DNA from: Filosporella fistucella
Lineage: Eukaryota > Ascomycota > Leotiomycetes > Helotiales
Length of the DNA: 64,000 nt
Assembly (NCBI GenBank): GCA_030077755.1
Contig: JAQJZZ010000011.1
Location: 868,001 to 932,000, forward strand
Reading direction: 5' to 3'
In this document: positions 29,921-41,954 of the stretch, piece after piece
How positions within the stretch are numbered: the stretch's first letter is position 1
Layout of the letters: every line of letters starts with the position of its first letter
Made by a program: the position numbers and the translations under genes
The notes under the pieces: generated by a model
Databases searched by the model: none
What the model was told of the DNA's origin: nothing
What the model saw: the letters and a program-made list of their open reading frames with translations, nothing else

Positions 29921-32314
29921 TCAAAACTCATCCTGCCCCCAGTCCCCACTAATCCTCGGCGCCTCCCTACTCAACTCCCTCATAACCGGTTCCACACCCT
30001 TAACTTCCCTCCTCTTCCTCTCTCCCCTCCTCAGATTCCCAATTTCATTCCCCCTCCCTCCCAACAACCCCCCAAATTCTCCGAATCCCTTAGCTATTCC
30101 CTGCAGAGTCCGCATTAGCACCTCGTTATCTCGTTCGATTTTGCAAAGTCGTTCGTCCAAGTCTCTTTCTCTGAGACTTAGATTCCGCTTCTCTCTTCTT
30201 TCTCTCCTTCTCGTTTCGAGAACACTGCTTCGGAGACTTAGAGGGGGAGAACGGCGTATTATAGGGGAGAGGGGGATGGTATCTGAGTCTGAGATGAGGG
30301 AGGAGGTAGAGCGAGGAGGTGTATTTTCTTGATCTCGTTCGAGGGAGCGAGAATGGGAGTGAGAAGGAGATATAGATCTCCGTTTCGTGGACGAACGAGG
30401 TAAGATGCCAGGGGAAAGTGGTGTAAGTGGTAAATCAGAAGAATGAACATATCCCGTATACGGCTCTAGATCTACAACGGTCATTATAGGCGTCATGCCC
30501 ACAGCTGATTTCCTCCTCGATAGATCCGCGGATGCGCTTCTCCTCTTCGGATGGCGGGGTGGAGTTATGATGTGAGATGTGCTCTTAGGATCACGAGTGA
30601 TGTTAGGTATATCCCCATTCTCACCCAAGGGAGGTCTTGAAGAAGTACTTTTCGAACGCTCGATATCCCGCTGCTTTCTTGCTTTCACGCGCTCAAGACG
30701 GTTTTGACGTGTTGCGAGGATAGCTTCATTTCGTGTATCTCCTAGAGGGTTAGCCGCTGTATAATGAGCTGCTGCGTCCTTGAGCTGTATTGCAGCTGCT
30801 GAACGGGTACGGAAAGGGGGAGCAGTCACTGGACGAGTTACGAAGCCGGTTTGGTTGCCTGGAATATCGGGGAGGGATTTGTTGGGGGCTGTACTGCGGG
30901 GTGTGAGACTCCTGACTATTTGTGGGCCAGCGACTCCGAGACCACTGTATGAACGAGCTGTTTCTGCGGTGCCGTAGATGATGGATGGAGACGGAGAGCT
31001 ACCACCGCTTCTATTTGCGGCTTTGGCGGAAGACGTGAGTGATGTAGAATAAATAGCTGGAGAAGTCGTCCTAGCTCTAGCCAGATCGCCATTTGCCTGA
31101 ATAGGAGATATGATGGGCCTCTCAGCCTGCGCTTTCTCATTGACAATCGTCGAAGTTCGAGCAAGATCTGCTTTAATCGAAGCCGGGATCTTGGAGACAC
31201 TCGATGTTCGTGGTGGAAGATCAAGCTTCAATGAGGAAATCAAGGTTCCGCTAGGAGCCAAAGATATACTACTCGGTTCTCGCGAATGTCCTTGTCCAGG
31301 GGTAGCAATTGTAGCCGTACTGTACTGTGTTCCACCAGAATGCCTTGGATCACTCATCTGACTATCCTGTCGCATCATATCCTGTTGAGAATCTGCCACA
31401 CAGGTCTTCGTTGGGCGGTGATGGTCAACTTTCGTTACAACCGTAGCTTCCATTCTCGAAACTCTCGGGTGCAATTGTCCTGTCTCCAACTCTCCGGCGG
31501 TATGCGGCCTTGCATCCTCCAATCCAGCAGCTGTCGGTGGCCTGACTGTAATATTGACATTATTCGAGAACTCATCTCTACTCCTCGCCGATGTAAGATA
31601 CGAAGACCCAGACTCCCTCGCTTCAGTCACAGGCTTCAATACCGTAATGGGAGCTCTCTCCTGCCGATCCCCCACCCTCTTCGGAACACGAACAACATAT
31701 GAAGTTGTGAATTCCTTCTCAAGATGATCATGCTCAATCGGTATAGAAATAGCAATATGTCTCGCACCACCTCTCGTCGTTGCAGCCACAGCAGAGTCCG
31801 GGAGCTGCAACAACCGAGGACTCTTTCGTTTCTTTTTCTTGTTTTTTCCAAACAATCGATTCGTCGTTTTCTGCAGCGCGCTGAGACTTTTGTCGTCATC
31901 GGATGAGGCTATTGACATGAAATTATTCGGTGGCGGCTCGCGCGTCATTAGGAACTCGGATAGAGCGCGCATACTCTCTCGATTATTCTCCAGCAAATCA
32001 TAATCAGCTGAAGATTGTAGACCCCTCATACTTGTCGATCGTCTATTGAGAACAGATGATTTCTCGGACCCTCGTGCGAGTGACCAGCGATTCGATTGTG
32101 TTCTAGCGGGGTAGGTATTCGGGAGAAAGACTTCAGTCGGGACTTTCGAGTCGCCGTTTTCGACTTCCACTCGGGATATCGTTTTCGACATGGTTGGTGT
32201 AGGCGCCCGACTGGATACTACTGATATCTCTCTGCTGACATGTACAGAATCATTGGAGAATGTTTTCGGGAGGTCACCTAAGTGTGGATTCGTAGAGCGG
32301 ACGGAAGCCTGCAT
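29921..32314 (-). CDS. Large uncharacterised disordered protein with C-terminal coiled coil
   Basis: This is a single 797-residue frame from an ATG at 32314. It is S/T/R/P-rich and mostly disordered. Features seen: an N-terminal conserved-looking piece (SMRALSEFLMTREPPPNNFM), a basic KNKKKKRKSPR stretch that could act in nuclear import or membrane binding, a region with ERVKARKQRDIERSKS, and a C-terminal charged helix (ETRRRERREKRNLSLRERDL) likely to form a coiled coil. I do not recognise the family. Long fungal proteins of this style are often phosphoproteins of signalling or polarity, but no function can be assigned. Its length without stops in GC-balanced sequence supports it as a real gene. 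Confidence 0.75.
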   Translation of the reverse strand: MQASVRSTNPHLGDLPKTFSNDSVHVSREISVVSSRAPTPTMSKTISRVEVENGDSKVPTEVFLPNTYPARTQSNRWSLARGSEKSSVLNRRSTSMRGLQSSADYDLLENNRESMRALSEFLMTREPPPNNFMSIASSDDDKSLSALQKTTNRLFGKNKKKKRKSPRLLQLPDSAVAATTRGGARHIAISIPIEHDHLEKEFTTSYVVRVPKRVGDRQERAPITVLKPVTEARESGSSYLTSARSRDEFSNNVNITVRPPTAAGLEDARPHTAGELETGQLHPRVSRMEATVVTKVDHHRPTKTCVADSQQDMMRQDSQMSDPRHSGGTQYSTATIATPGQGHSREPSSISLAPSGTLISSLKLDLPPRTSSVSKIPASIKADLARTSTIVNEKAQAERPIISPIQANGDLARARTTSPAIYSTSLTSSAKAANRSGGSSPSPSIIYGTAETARSYSGLGVAGPQIVRSLTPRSTAPNKSLPDIPGNQTGFVTRPVTAPPFRTRSAAAIQLKDAAAHYTAANPLGDTRNEAILATRQNRLERVKARKQRDIERSKSTSSRPPLGENGDIPNITRDPKSTSHIITPPRHPKRRSASADLSRRKSAVGMTPIMTVVDLEPYTGYVHSSDLPLTPLSPGILPRSSTKRRSISPSHSHSRSLERDQENTPPRSTSSLISDSDTIPLSPIIRRSPPLSLRSSVLETRRRERREKRNLSLRERDLDERLCKIERDNEVLMRTLQGIAKGFGEFGGLLGGRGNEIGNLRRGERKRREVKGVEPVMRELSREAPRISGDWGQDEF

Positions 32315-34265
32315 TGTGTCTGGAAATTGTTTCGTCAGCTATCTGCAGCTCGCCATATATCTCAAATACGAAAATCCAATGAATTGAATCCACTTACCAC
32401 GCTTTCATGATCTCTCCCGCTGGGAGAGAAGAATTGCGCTTCTAGAGCAAAAGGCAGACCGCTCAGTAGAATAGAACCCGGCGACCTAATGCTATAAATA
32501 TATATTCATTGGGGACGTGCCGACGAGGCTTGAATAGACCTCTGAATAATTGACGACGTGAAGCGACGATTGAAGCAAGGAAAAGTGTTGCGACTCGAAG
32601 GATATGTAAGGAGTATCTCAATCAAAACACCGACGTCAACGTCGTGAAATAAACCAGAAGCCCAGCCGAAAAATACCAGTGCGACACCAGCTCTCTTATA
32701 CAGCTCAGAAGACCTCACTGAAGTAAGACCTACTCTCACAAAGTCGCACAATAGCAGTAGCCAAGGCAAAAATGAAGCAAAAGTACAAGTACAAGTACAA
32801 GACTGGGATGAGATGATTCGCAAGAAAGAAAACAAGCGGATGGAATGATTACGCCACTGGTGTCGAGCTGGAGCTCTCACTCAGTCAACCGGTGCACCCC
32901 CAGCAGCGCCGCAATAATCCCCGTCCTGAGGAGAAACCTCAGCATCCATTCATACGCCTTCATTCCTCACTGCCACTATCCCTTCGTCCCAAGGATCGAC
33001 TCCATTGTGGAGTGCGTGAGGCACTGGCTTCTCTCTAGCAGGGCTGCTAGCGACGCCATATCAAGGGAATGTCGAATCTCCCCGACGTAGCGCAACATCA
33101 TGAATTCTGCAGCGGCTGGCCTTCCAGAAGGCTATCCACTCTTCATCTCCTCCTCGTGCGATGGAACCCACAGATCTTGTATCCTCATTTCACTTCAATA
33201 TAAACACCGTATCGTACGTCCATTTTTCTGTGCACATCCCTGGTTTCATTAGACGTTCCCATGAAATCGTCACCCTTTCTTCCTGGGTACAACCAATTCG
33301 CACTAATCGGATGTTTACCCAGCCCAGACGCGCATGGTGCAGAGCTAGAGATACAGTAGCATCGGGCATTTTTTCAACAGGCATGATCGACGGCACTAAC
33401 CCGGGATAGAAGAGATAATATCCAGCTGCTTCATTAGCTCCCACTGTTCAAGACCTAAATTCAAGACCGAAAAAGCAAAGGATGACTGATCTGCGGAAGA
33501 AGAAATCCAGACGATGTTGATCTGTAGATTGATAGAAATATCTTATATTGAGACAGATAGAAAGAGAATGAATTTATATAAACGTCCTGAAATGATAGAG
33601 GATGGCATGGAGTGAATAGGTAATTTGCGTATGAAATGAATTGTCCCAGGTAAAATTGGTTGGGGCGTACGAATCCACAGCGGGAGGGCAGCGCAGGTCC
33701 CACAGAGAATCAAAGCTGCTCGCTCAAATCAGGGTCGGAGACAGAGTCAGAGGCCCAGATTAGCGAGCCTGAGACACCCACCAACACCGACACCCACAAC
33801 CATACAACTGTCCCAGCCGTGTCAGTGCTGCAACTTTAAACTATCGACCAGGAAGGGAAATGTTGATATTGTGGACTGTGCCTGCCCCGGCTGTCATATT
33901 CTGAGCGATCCAAGAGGATCTGTACCAGTACCAAGAACCAGGAGTATGGGATTTCATGCCAATTTGAAGGTCGGCTGTGGGAGCACTCATTGGCCCGTCG
34001 AGTGTGATAGAGTATGATATCAGGATTGAGGGGAGAGAGGAGGGGTAATAGATCAAGCAGTGGAGAAATTACACAATTACAATCACAATCACGCCTCATA
34101 AAGTTTCATCTCACTTGGCCATGCTGCAAAATCTAGACTATGCTAAACGTGATACGCCGAGTTCCCATGCAATCATCTCATCCACAATCAATGCTACGCC
34201 TGCAATGCAATGCCGAAGTATCCACAAACGCCTCCAGAACTCCGGATTCCTTAATATTACAATAT
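32315..34265. other. Spacer with orphan coding-like frames
   Basis: This is the leader of the minus-strand gene, then AT-balanced sequence. Two short minus-strand frames (33190-33444 and 33841-34056) have coding-like wording but no support as genes; see findings. Otherwise nothing. Confidence 0.5.
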
Positions 34266-37200
34266 CTATTGAGGTCGCTTCTTCTTTTGGATGAATGGAT
34301 CCACTGGTTTTCGTGGACGGATCATTCCAGGAGGGCGGGGAGGACGAGCTGCTTGGGCTGCCTGTCTGGCCTCTTTCTCGGCTTGTCGTGCTTGTAGCGC
34401 TGCTTCGAGGTCATTTGTAGCCTTGGGCTTTGGAAAGTCAGTAAATGTGTCACGGGTTCTGGGACAATGGAAGGGACAAAATGTACCTTCTTGGCCTGGG
34501 CATCGTCATCATTATCCGAGGCATCACGAGTTCGCTTTCCGTGGGAGTTCACCTCTGATGCTGGGCTACTCATATCTTGAGGGGAATCGCGAGCCTCCTT
34601 CTTAACTGGTCGATGGGGTTCGGGCCACAATCTATTCTTGCCACCTGGCGGGACAATCGACTGCTTTCGAATAGGTAAAGGAGCATCCATCATCTCCACA
34701 TCATTTTCAATCTTTGGTTGTACTGCAGACTTGCTGCTTGATGGAGCAGATGAGCCAGATGATCCTGCCTGTCCAGAACTGCCATTTGCTCCAACAGGAT
34801 TCTGTGGTGGATACTCACGCTCAGGCTTCGCATCCTTGGATGTTGGCCGATTAAACAGCGCCGTGATATCACCAGTAGTGTACCTATCACGAGACTGCGC
34901 ATCTTGAATAAGCCTGTTCCAGAATTCTCCTTGTTGCAAGGAACGAGAATCACCCAGAACCCACAAGGAAGACTTAGCACGAGTGAGACCGACGTTCATA
35001 CGTCGAATATCTCCAAGGAAACCGATACCACCAGTGGCTTTAGCTCGTACGCAGGAGAAGATAATGATTTCTCGTTCACGTCCTTGAAAGGCATCGGTGG
35101 TGTTGAATTCAATTTCCTCAAAGATTCCGTCTCCATACTGCCGAGAAAATCTTGTTTTCATCTCATTCAATTGAGCTTTATAACTGGTGATGATACCAAT
35201 CTTGCCTCTGAAGTCGATGTCCTTGTAATCGGATTTAAGACGCTTGTAAAGACCCATAGCAGCATTCAACTCAGGTACATTGATGAATGAATGGCCCTGA
35301 GCCTGCTTGGTTTGTACACCTTTGACATCAAAGAACCGATAAGGTCCAAGAATGCTGCTTGCATGCCAAGGCTGAACTCTTAATCGTGCCATGCCATCAC
35401 CGTCAATCAATCGGCTGTTGTAAAATTGTTGACTGGGGAATCTGCTGATTTCAGGATGCATACGATATTGTGTATCGAGAAGATGAATATCCTTGGGATG
35501 ATTCTTTTGCATGCGAACAAACAAACTCTGCTCATACCCATAACTCTGGGCTGATCTCGAAAGAACAGTAGGTGGCAACTGCTCTGGATCTCCCACAAGA
35601 ATACACTTGCTACAGCCGTACTTCAGTGGGATGAGAGCGCTCAACTCAATACATTGAGCTGCTTCATCAATGATGACAGTTTCAAACTCAACGTCAAGAT
35701 TGCGAAACATATCGTGACCACTTCCACTGAGTGTAGAGCACAACACATGGGCACCGTTGATGATTTCTTGCTGGAATCGACGTCGATTGATCTCATTTTG
35801 ACGGGAAACTGTGTTGCCGCTTTCCTTGTCTTCGTCAATCTTAGCACCTATATGAGCTTGATTGCGCTTCAAGTGATCGAATTCTCTTCGGAGATTACGT
35901 TCCTCGGTTTGATCGTTGTTTTTCAATGCTTCATCCATCAGAGGGCGAATGACGTTAAGCCGCTCCTTGATCTCTGCAGCTTGCTTGTGCAACTTGTCTC
36001 GATCCTGTATGAGTTTATTCTTCTCTCCATCGTCTCCTTCTAACTTCTTTCGCACCAATTCGTCAAGCATGACGTCCTTCACTTCGGCATTAATAGCATC
36101 GCTTCTTCCAATTCGGATGACATTAATTCTCTGCGTCGGTCCATTCAGAGGCTGAATTCCCTGCTTCAATCGAAGTACAAGCTCATCCACGGCGGCATTA
36201 CTGGGTGCACAGATAAGGAGCTTCTTCTTTGGAGGCGGTGGCTCCTTGGGAGCTTGACCCTGGACAGGAGGTCTAACTTTAGCCTGTTCATCTTTTTGCT
36301 GCTGCAAAATTTTGGTCAATAAAGCGCCAACCATGGCAACAATCGTCTTGGTTTTACCAGATCCAGGAGGACTGTATTTCATTAGTTCAATATTCAACTA
36401 TAACCTCATACAATATGAGATTACTTACCCTTGAATCAACGTAAACCCATCATTGTCCGCCGCAGAAAGAATAGCGGTTGCTTGACCTCTGTTAAGATTA
36501 TACTTTGCGCATATAGAAGAAACCTTTTCATCCCCGTACTTTTGAAGTGGTGAAGGTTTTGCCTCCAAGACCTCAGTGCATAAATCATAATACTCCAAAC
36601 TGCTCAGTGCAGCAAATTCACGCTGAGTGGTCGTCATATCTGCAATCTTCAAGGCGTGTATCTTTCCATTCGGAACGAGACTCTGCAGAAATTTCGGATT
36701 AATGTCTCTGCTGACACGATAAGTGATCTCGATGACATCTTTCTTGCGAGTAGTACGATCAATTCGTGCCAAGCAGTGAGGCTCTTCCTTGTCGTTCAAG
36801 GGATCAGGACTTCGCGACAGAAGAACGATATCACGCTCCGACATCTTCAGTTCCTTCTGGGCAGACATGGGCATAGTCGTATTGACTTCCATGAATTTGT
36901 CAACTGACAGACGATTTTCGACTTTGATCTCGACCGGCTTGAAGTTGTTTTCATCTTTGGCCGTGATAAGTGATCTCCAAACTTCCGAAATAAGTAGCGG
37001 ACCAAATGTCTTCTTGTAAAGATCGAGGTCTTGATATTTGTTGTCGATTCTTCGGCACTCGTTATTACTTGGAGGAGTATCGCCGTCATGGAAAATATCC
37101 CAGTTCAGAATTTCGAGGTAAAGCTTATCCATGTTTGGCTCCACACGAGCACGAAGATCCTTGGCAGAGCGAACAATCTTTGTCTTTCGAACCGGCCCAT

Positions 37201-40200
37201 TTTGTTGTTCCTTGAAAGCACGTCTTCGCATTTCTTCGATTTCTCTCGCTGCTTGAGATTTGACCTTGCCTGTCTTCACGAGCGCATTGGTCTCGTCAAC
37301 ATCCTCATCTGAAGACTCTTCGTCAGAAGAGCCAACCATGATCTCGTTGCGTTGTGGCGCATGGTCTTTACCAGCAACACCCCCAATACCGCTAAGACCG
37401 GATCCCTCCCCTCGAACAGTCGGTTCTCGCAATGCTTTGGCTTTTGCAACAATCTCTGCATCTCTACGTTTTCTTTCTTCCTCGGCCTTCTTACGTCCCT
37501 GCAGGAAACTTTGTCGACTCTGGTCATTCGCCGCTTTATTAGCTGCCTCTCGAGCTCTCATCTGATCCAGGGTCGCTTTGTGCTTTTCAAGGTTAGACGC
37601 AGCACCCAGAGCAGGCCGAGCACTCGCGGGCAACTTTGGTTCATGCTTTACACCATCTGCAGACTTGGACCAAGCATCAATCGTAGCTTGCTTCTTGACG
37701 ACTGGCTTAGGAATTTCAACAAAATCAACACCTTCATTCTCATCCAGTGCTCTCTGCAATTCAGCCTTTTGCTGATTCGTCAAATTAGTTCTCCTGAAAC
37801 CTCGAGAACTTTCGCGTTTGCAAGCATCCTTAAGAAAGTTTGAAGATATCTCATCAATCGTAAGAGAATACTCTCCCAAACAACGAAGAAGTTTTCCGAG
37901 CAGACTAGTAATCACACTAATCAAATATGTATCTCTGAGTCTGACGAAACCAACCAAACCCTCAACGTTCTCGCAAATAACACTTAACACTTTTTCGGGT
38001 GATGCTTTACGGCTTATTGACTTGCCAGTGTCATCGTCCGGTGAAATGGGTTCTTGCAGCGCTGATGCAAATACGCTATATTCGTTGAACAGTTCTTCGG
38101 CATACTCCATACAGTCACGACAAAAGTCTTGCATGGCAGCGGTACTCTGCTTGACTCGAGGAGACCATCGTTCAGTATTCTTGAAAATAAAGTTCAATGC
38201 TTTCCATTGGATCATCCACCAACCTGAAAGTGCTTCGCGGTCCTCGGGCTCCATCGATGCTCGCGTGCGGAGAACGCCAGTATTGCCACAGAGCGCTTTC
38301 AGAATCTGCCTGCATATCTTGATCAAGGTCGGAATTGACCCGAAGGTCTTACTAGAAACGATCGAGCTAATGGCTGAAGTCAAACACCTCAACATAGGCG
38401 CAAGTGATAATTCAAGTAAATCTTGAATAGCATCTTGCCTACTGGTTTGTCCCGTCATAACTTTCACGACCTCGACAGTAGCTTCGCTGATACCCTTGTC
38501 GGACGAAAGAAGGCATCCAAATAAGGATTTCCTAACATGATCCTTATCTATGTGAGCCTTCCGAAATGTAAGTTCGACTTCCGAGTCATCAGATTCTTCA
38601 GCTGGGACATAATCTTGGATCAATTGCTTCAGCTCCTCCGCTGGAAAGTCACTCAAGCGTTCATAGACTCTGGCCACATTGTCCATAAGTTGCTGAAGAT
38701 CCTTGTTGAAATCGGCTTTGTCTTTGGGGAGTCGTTCAGGATGCCTCTTGTCTTCTGGAAGGAGTTCATCTAATCCTACAAGTCTCCAAGTTGCGGGAAT
38801 GATGCACTTGACTAGTGGGAGATTTCCGGGGCGGAAAATATCAAGAACTTCTTCCCAAATTGATTCCGAATGAGTCCTCGAGCCTCTTTGAACTATACTT
38901 CCATTTTCGAAAGCAAAGAATTCCGAGGCGATACTCTTGACATCAAGAGAAAGGGCTTCTTTTATGACTTCCATACCAAGCGCCTTCAATGCAGGGACTT
39001 TCCCGTTTACATTAGGGGTATTGGCACAAGCTATGATAATTGACTTGTATTGGTTGACCAAACCCATGATGTTTGATATCACAATGAGAGAAGTAGAGTG
39101 ATTGATCCTGAACGCCGTAGAGTTGAAGGCCGATAAGGTGGCATGCAAGCTTTGGAGTCCAGCACGGCAACAAGATTCTCGGCCAGTCTGGGGGTAGCGG
39201 TGATGTTGAAGTTTCGCGAAAAGAAATTCTAACAGCTTACGACAAGCATCATATTGGTGGACAGGCTCAATCGATCTCAAGAAGTCAACCTCCCATCCCG
39301 TGATAGGTGAAGGTGGCGGAGGCGGTGGTGGTTTCTGTTCCTTGCCTTTCTTTGGATCAGGAGTCGGTGGAGGGGATGGCTTTTTGAAAGTATTCGGGTC
39401 CATCATCAATTTTTCGAAACCAGGACTGATGAAGATTTGTTCTGCGACAGTAGCATGCGAGATTGTTCCCATAGCCGACCAAAAGTCTTTGGGTGCTTTC
39501 GAGACTAGAATGTGCAACGCTCGGATGACCAATGTCACGATGGTAGCAGAGCCGCAGGACAGATGCTGGAGTGCGAGTCTGTAAATATCAGGTTGCACCT
39601 CCATCGCTCGCAGGGAGTGGGTGATCAAGCGTTCGTCCATTTTGTCTAATATCAGAAGGAAACCTTGCCAGAATCTACCAATCTCATCAATTTGAGCAGA
39701 CGGATTGGAAACCGAGGCCATGATATGACTCAGACTATCATGAACAGCCCATTCAAAAATTTCTGGCGTTAACTTACGTCCCATCTTTTGCCAAGCAACA
39801 AATCCAAATCGAAGGCGGAGTTGGTTGTCGCTGAATAGGAAGCGGCTCATTGCCGGCAAGGCATCACTCATTCTGAGCACTCTCCTGCTTTGAGCTTCCT
39901 CAAAGACATAATCAAAGCGCTCTGCGAGTTTCTCGTCGTCATTATGATAATCGACACAGCACAATGCCTCAAAGAGAGCTAGGATGGGTGTGAACCCGTA
40001 TTCTTCTGTGAGCAATGTTTGATTTCGAAGTTCGGGCTTCACTCCCTCAAAGAGTCCCTTCCCAAGCTGGAGGCCGTAGTCAATTCGTTTGAAGTCGATG
40101 GTATTGAGTCGATTCGATAATGCGGCGACAGTGTCGTCGTCATATTGTCTGCTAATGTAAGTAACAAAAACATCACGTATAGCACAAAGTCTTACTCTGA

Positions 40201-40612
40201 GAGCTCCTTTAAATGTGCCTTTCGACCAGCATGCCAATTGCGAATGCACTTGTCGCAGGTGGACAATAACGAATTTAGGCGGTCTGTATACTTCATGACC
40301 ATATCACCTACGATCTCAACATCCAATCCCAGAATGATCGAATACTTGTATGCCACTTCATGCCGCCGCTTAGCATCCTGTATCCGTTCGAGTTTGGTAT
40401 CCACGCTGATTGTCTCTTCGTCGTCTTCGGGATTGTCATAATCGGCCACATCGGCGTCGTTTTCTTTGGGACAGAACCAGTGGGCGTCGGGTGGGAAGCT
40501 CTTCATCTCACTATTTGGCCATTGTGTCAGCAGGTATCCAGGAGAACTTTGCAGAAAAGACATACCCGTCCAGCCCATGGAGCTCGTCCATGATATCGCT
40601 TTCCTCCTTCAT
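34266..40612 (-). CDS. SEN1: Sen1-type superfamily 1 RNA/DNA helicase
   Basis: Five exons (40566-40612, 40196-40510, 36429-40148, 34487-36371, 34266-34427) close in frame to 2042 residues, near the length of yeast Sen1. The first two-thirds is the helical Sen1 N-terminal region, opening MKEESDIMDELHGLDG and including PDAHWFCPKE. The helicase core follows: Walker A GPPGSGKT at about 1361-1368, formed across an intron; VIIDEAAQ (Walker B); LVGDPEQLPPTV; DTQYRMHPEIS; DAFQGREREIIIFSC; and VGLTRAKSSLWVLGD. Sen1 unwinds RNA-DNA hybrids and ends transcription of short RNA polymerase II transcripts in the nucleus. The basic tail suits nuclear location. All key motifs are intact. Confidence 0.95.
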
Positions 40613-41954
40613 GGTGGAGGTTGATTTGTATCCTATAAGGAAATCATCTAGTCAAGGAGATCACAAGCTTAAAGAGTGTACAGGTTGTATTTGTATTGCA
40701 TGAATGAAGAGGAAGAGCAAAATACAGCCAGGTATTGTTAGGGTTGTAAAGCAAGGTCGAGTTGGTTCAAGGAAAGACGTTGTAGTTTATGGGTGGAGTC
40801 TCGTGAAGAATTAGTGGTGTGAACTAAGGTAGTTCAGCTGCAGTAAGTTCGAGTTGCTTCAAGGCAGTTCACTACCTCATATGTCCAAGTTTCTGTGGTT
40901 TGTAGAAGTTTTGGAGAAAGGGATGTTGAAGGTGTCTCGGGTCGACGCGATTCAATCTAAGAAGCGCGTGCGCTCTGAATTTATTGCCGCCCTTGTCGTC
41001 AGCCTCGTGCACAAGGCTAGGGAAAACGGCCTTATATAGAAATTCAATTGGAAAGATATAGGTTGTAACAGATTGTTAAGTTTGTCACAAGACTAAGCTT
41101 TTATCTCTATTGAATTTAGATTCAATTTCAATATTGATCCATGGCCGCTAGGTGAATACAAATTTTTCTATTCGAGGCTACATAAATCGATTCTTTGCTT
41201 ACAGGGAACAGGCTACGTCAAGGATCTTCGACATGTCATGACAAATTTAGTTTTAGGTATTACACAAAAATTAGGTTCAATTAAGTTCAAAGTTCGAATT
41301 AACATCATCAAATCAGTATAGTCACTTATTCGTGCAGTTAGAACGTGAAATTTACTCTAGGTAACGTGAATTGAGTGTTGAAATTGCCCTTGCCTGTAGT
41401 TCTCTATTGTCAAACCATACAAAAGTCCTCAAATACACTATGACTCTATTTCACCACAGGATCACGAAAGGTCCAATAATCTCTATTTGAGCTCTGTCAT
41501 TCATTATCTGCTTACTAGCACACATATATACAGAAAGGACCCCAAAAGATCCACCATTTCACCCATTTTCCCCCCTCACTGCCGAGCACCCCATATATCT
41601 GAGAAGGGCCACCAGAGTAAGGATTTGAGATCTAGAAGCTATCCTGTCGCTGCAGAGAAGCAAAAAGCCATCGCACTGCATGCATGCTAAACGAGCATTC
41701 ACAAGCAAAAAAGCAAACAAAAAATAGAAGACCTAAACCCAAAGGCCTCCCATTCACCAAGTCTTTGCTAAGAACAAAGGAGAGACTCCTATAACGCCAT
41801 TGCGGGGAATTTCGAAATGCAGGAAAATGTAAGTCCAGGTCGTAGATCGCTCATGCAAATCGTCATGCTGAGAGATCTCTTTTTATCAACACAAGAAAAG
41901 AAAAGGCTGTAATTTACAACCTCGCACGCAGTGTACACGCCGAGGCAAAATTCA
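40613..41954. other. Spacer between SEN1 and the flippase gene
   Basis: SEN1 promoter sequence and the flippase 3' untranslated region. It is AT-rich from 41040. No gene seen. Confidence 0.6.
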
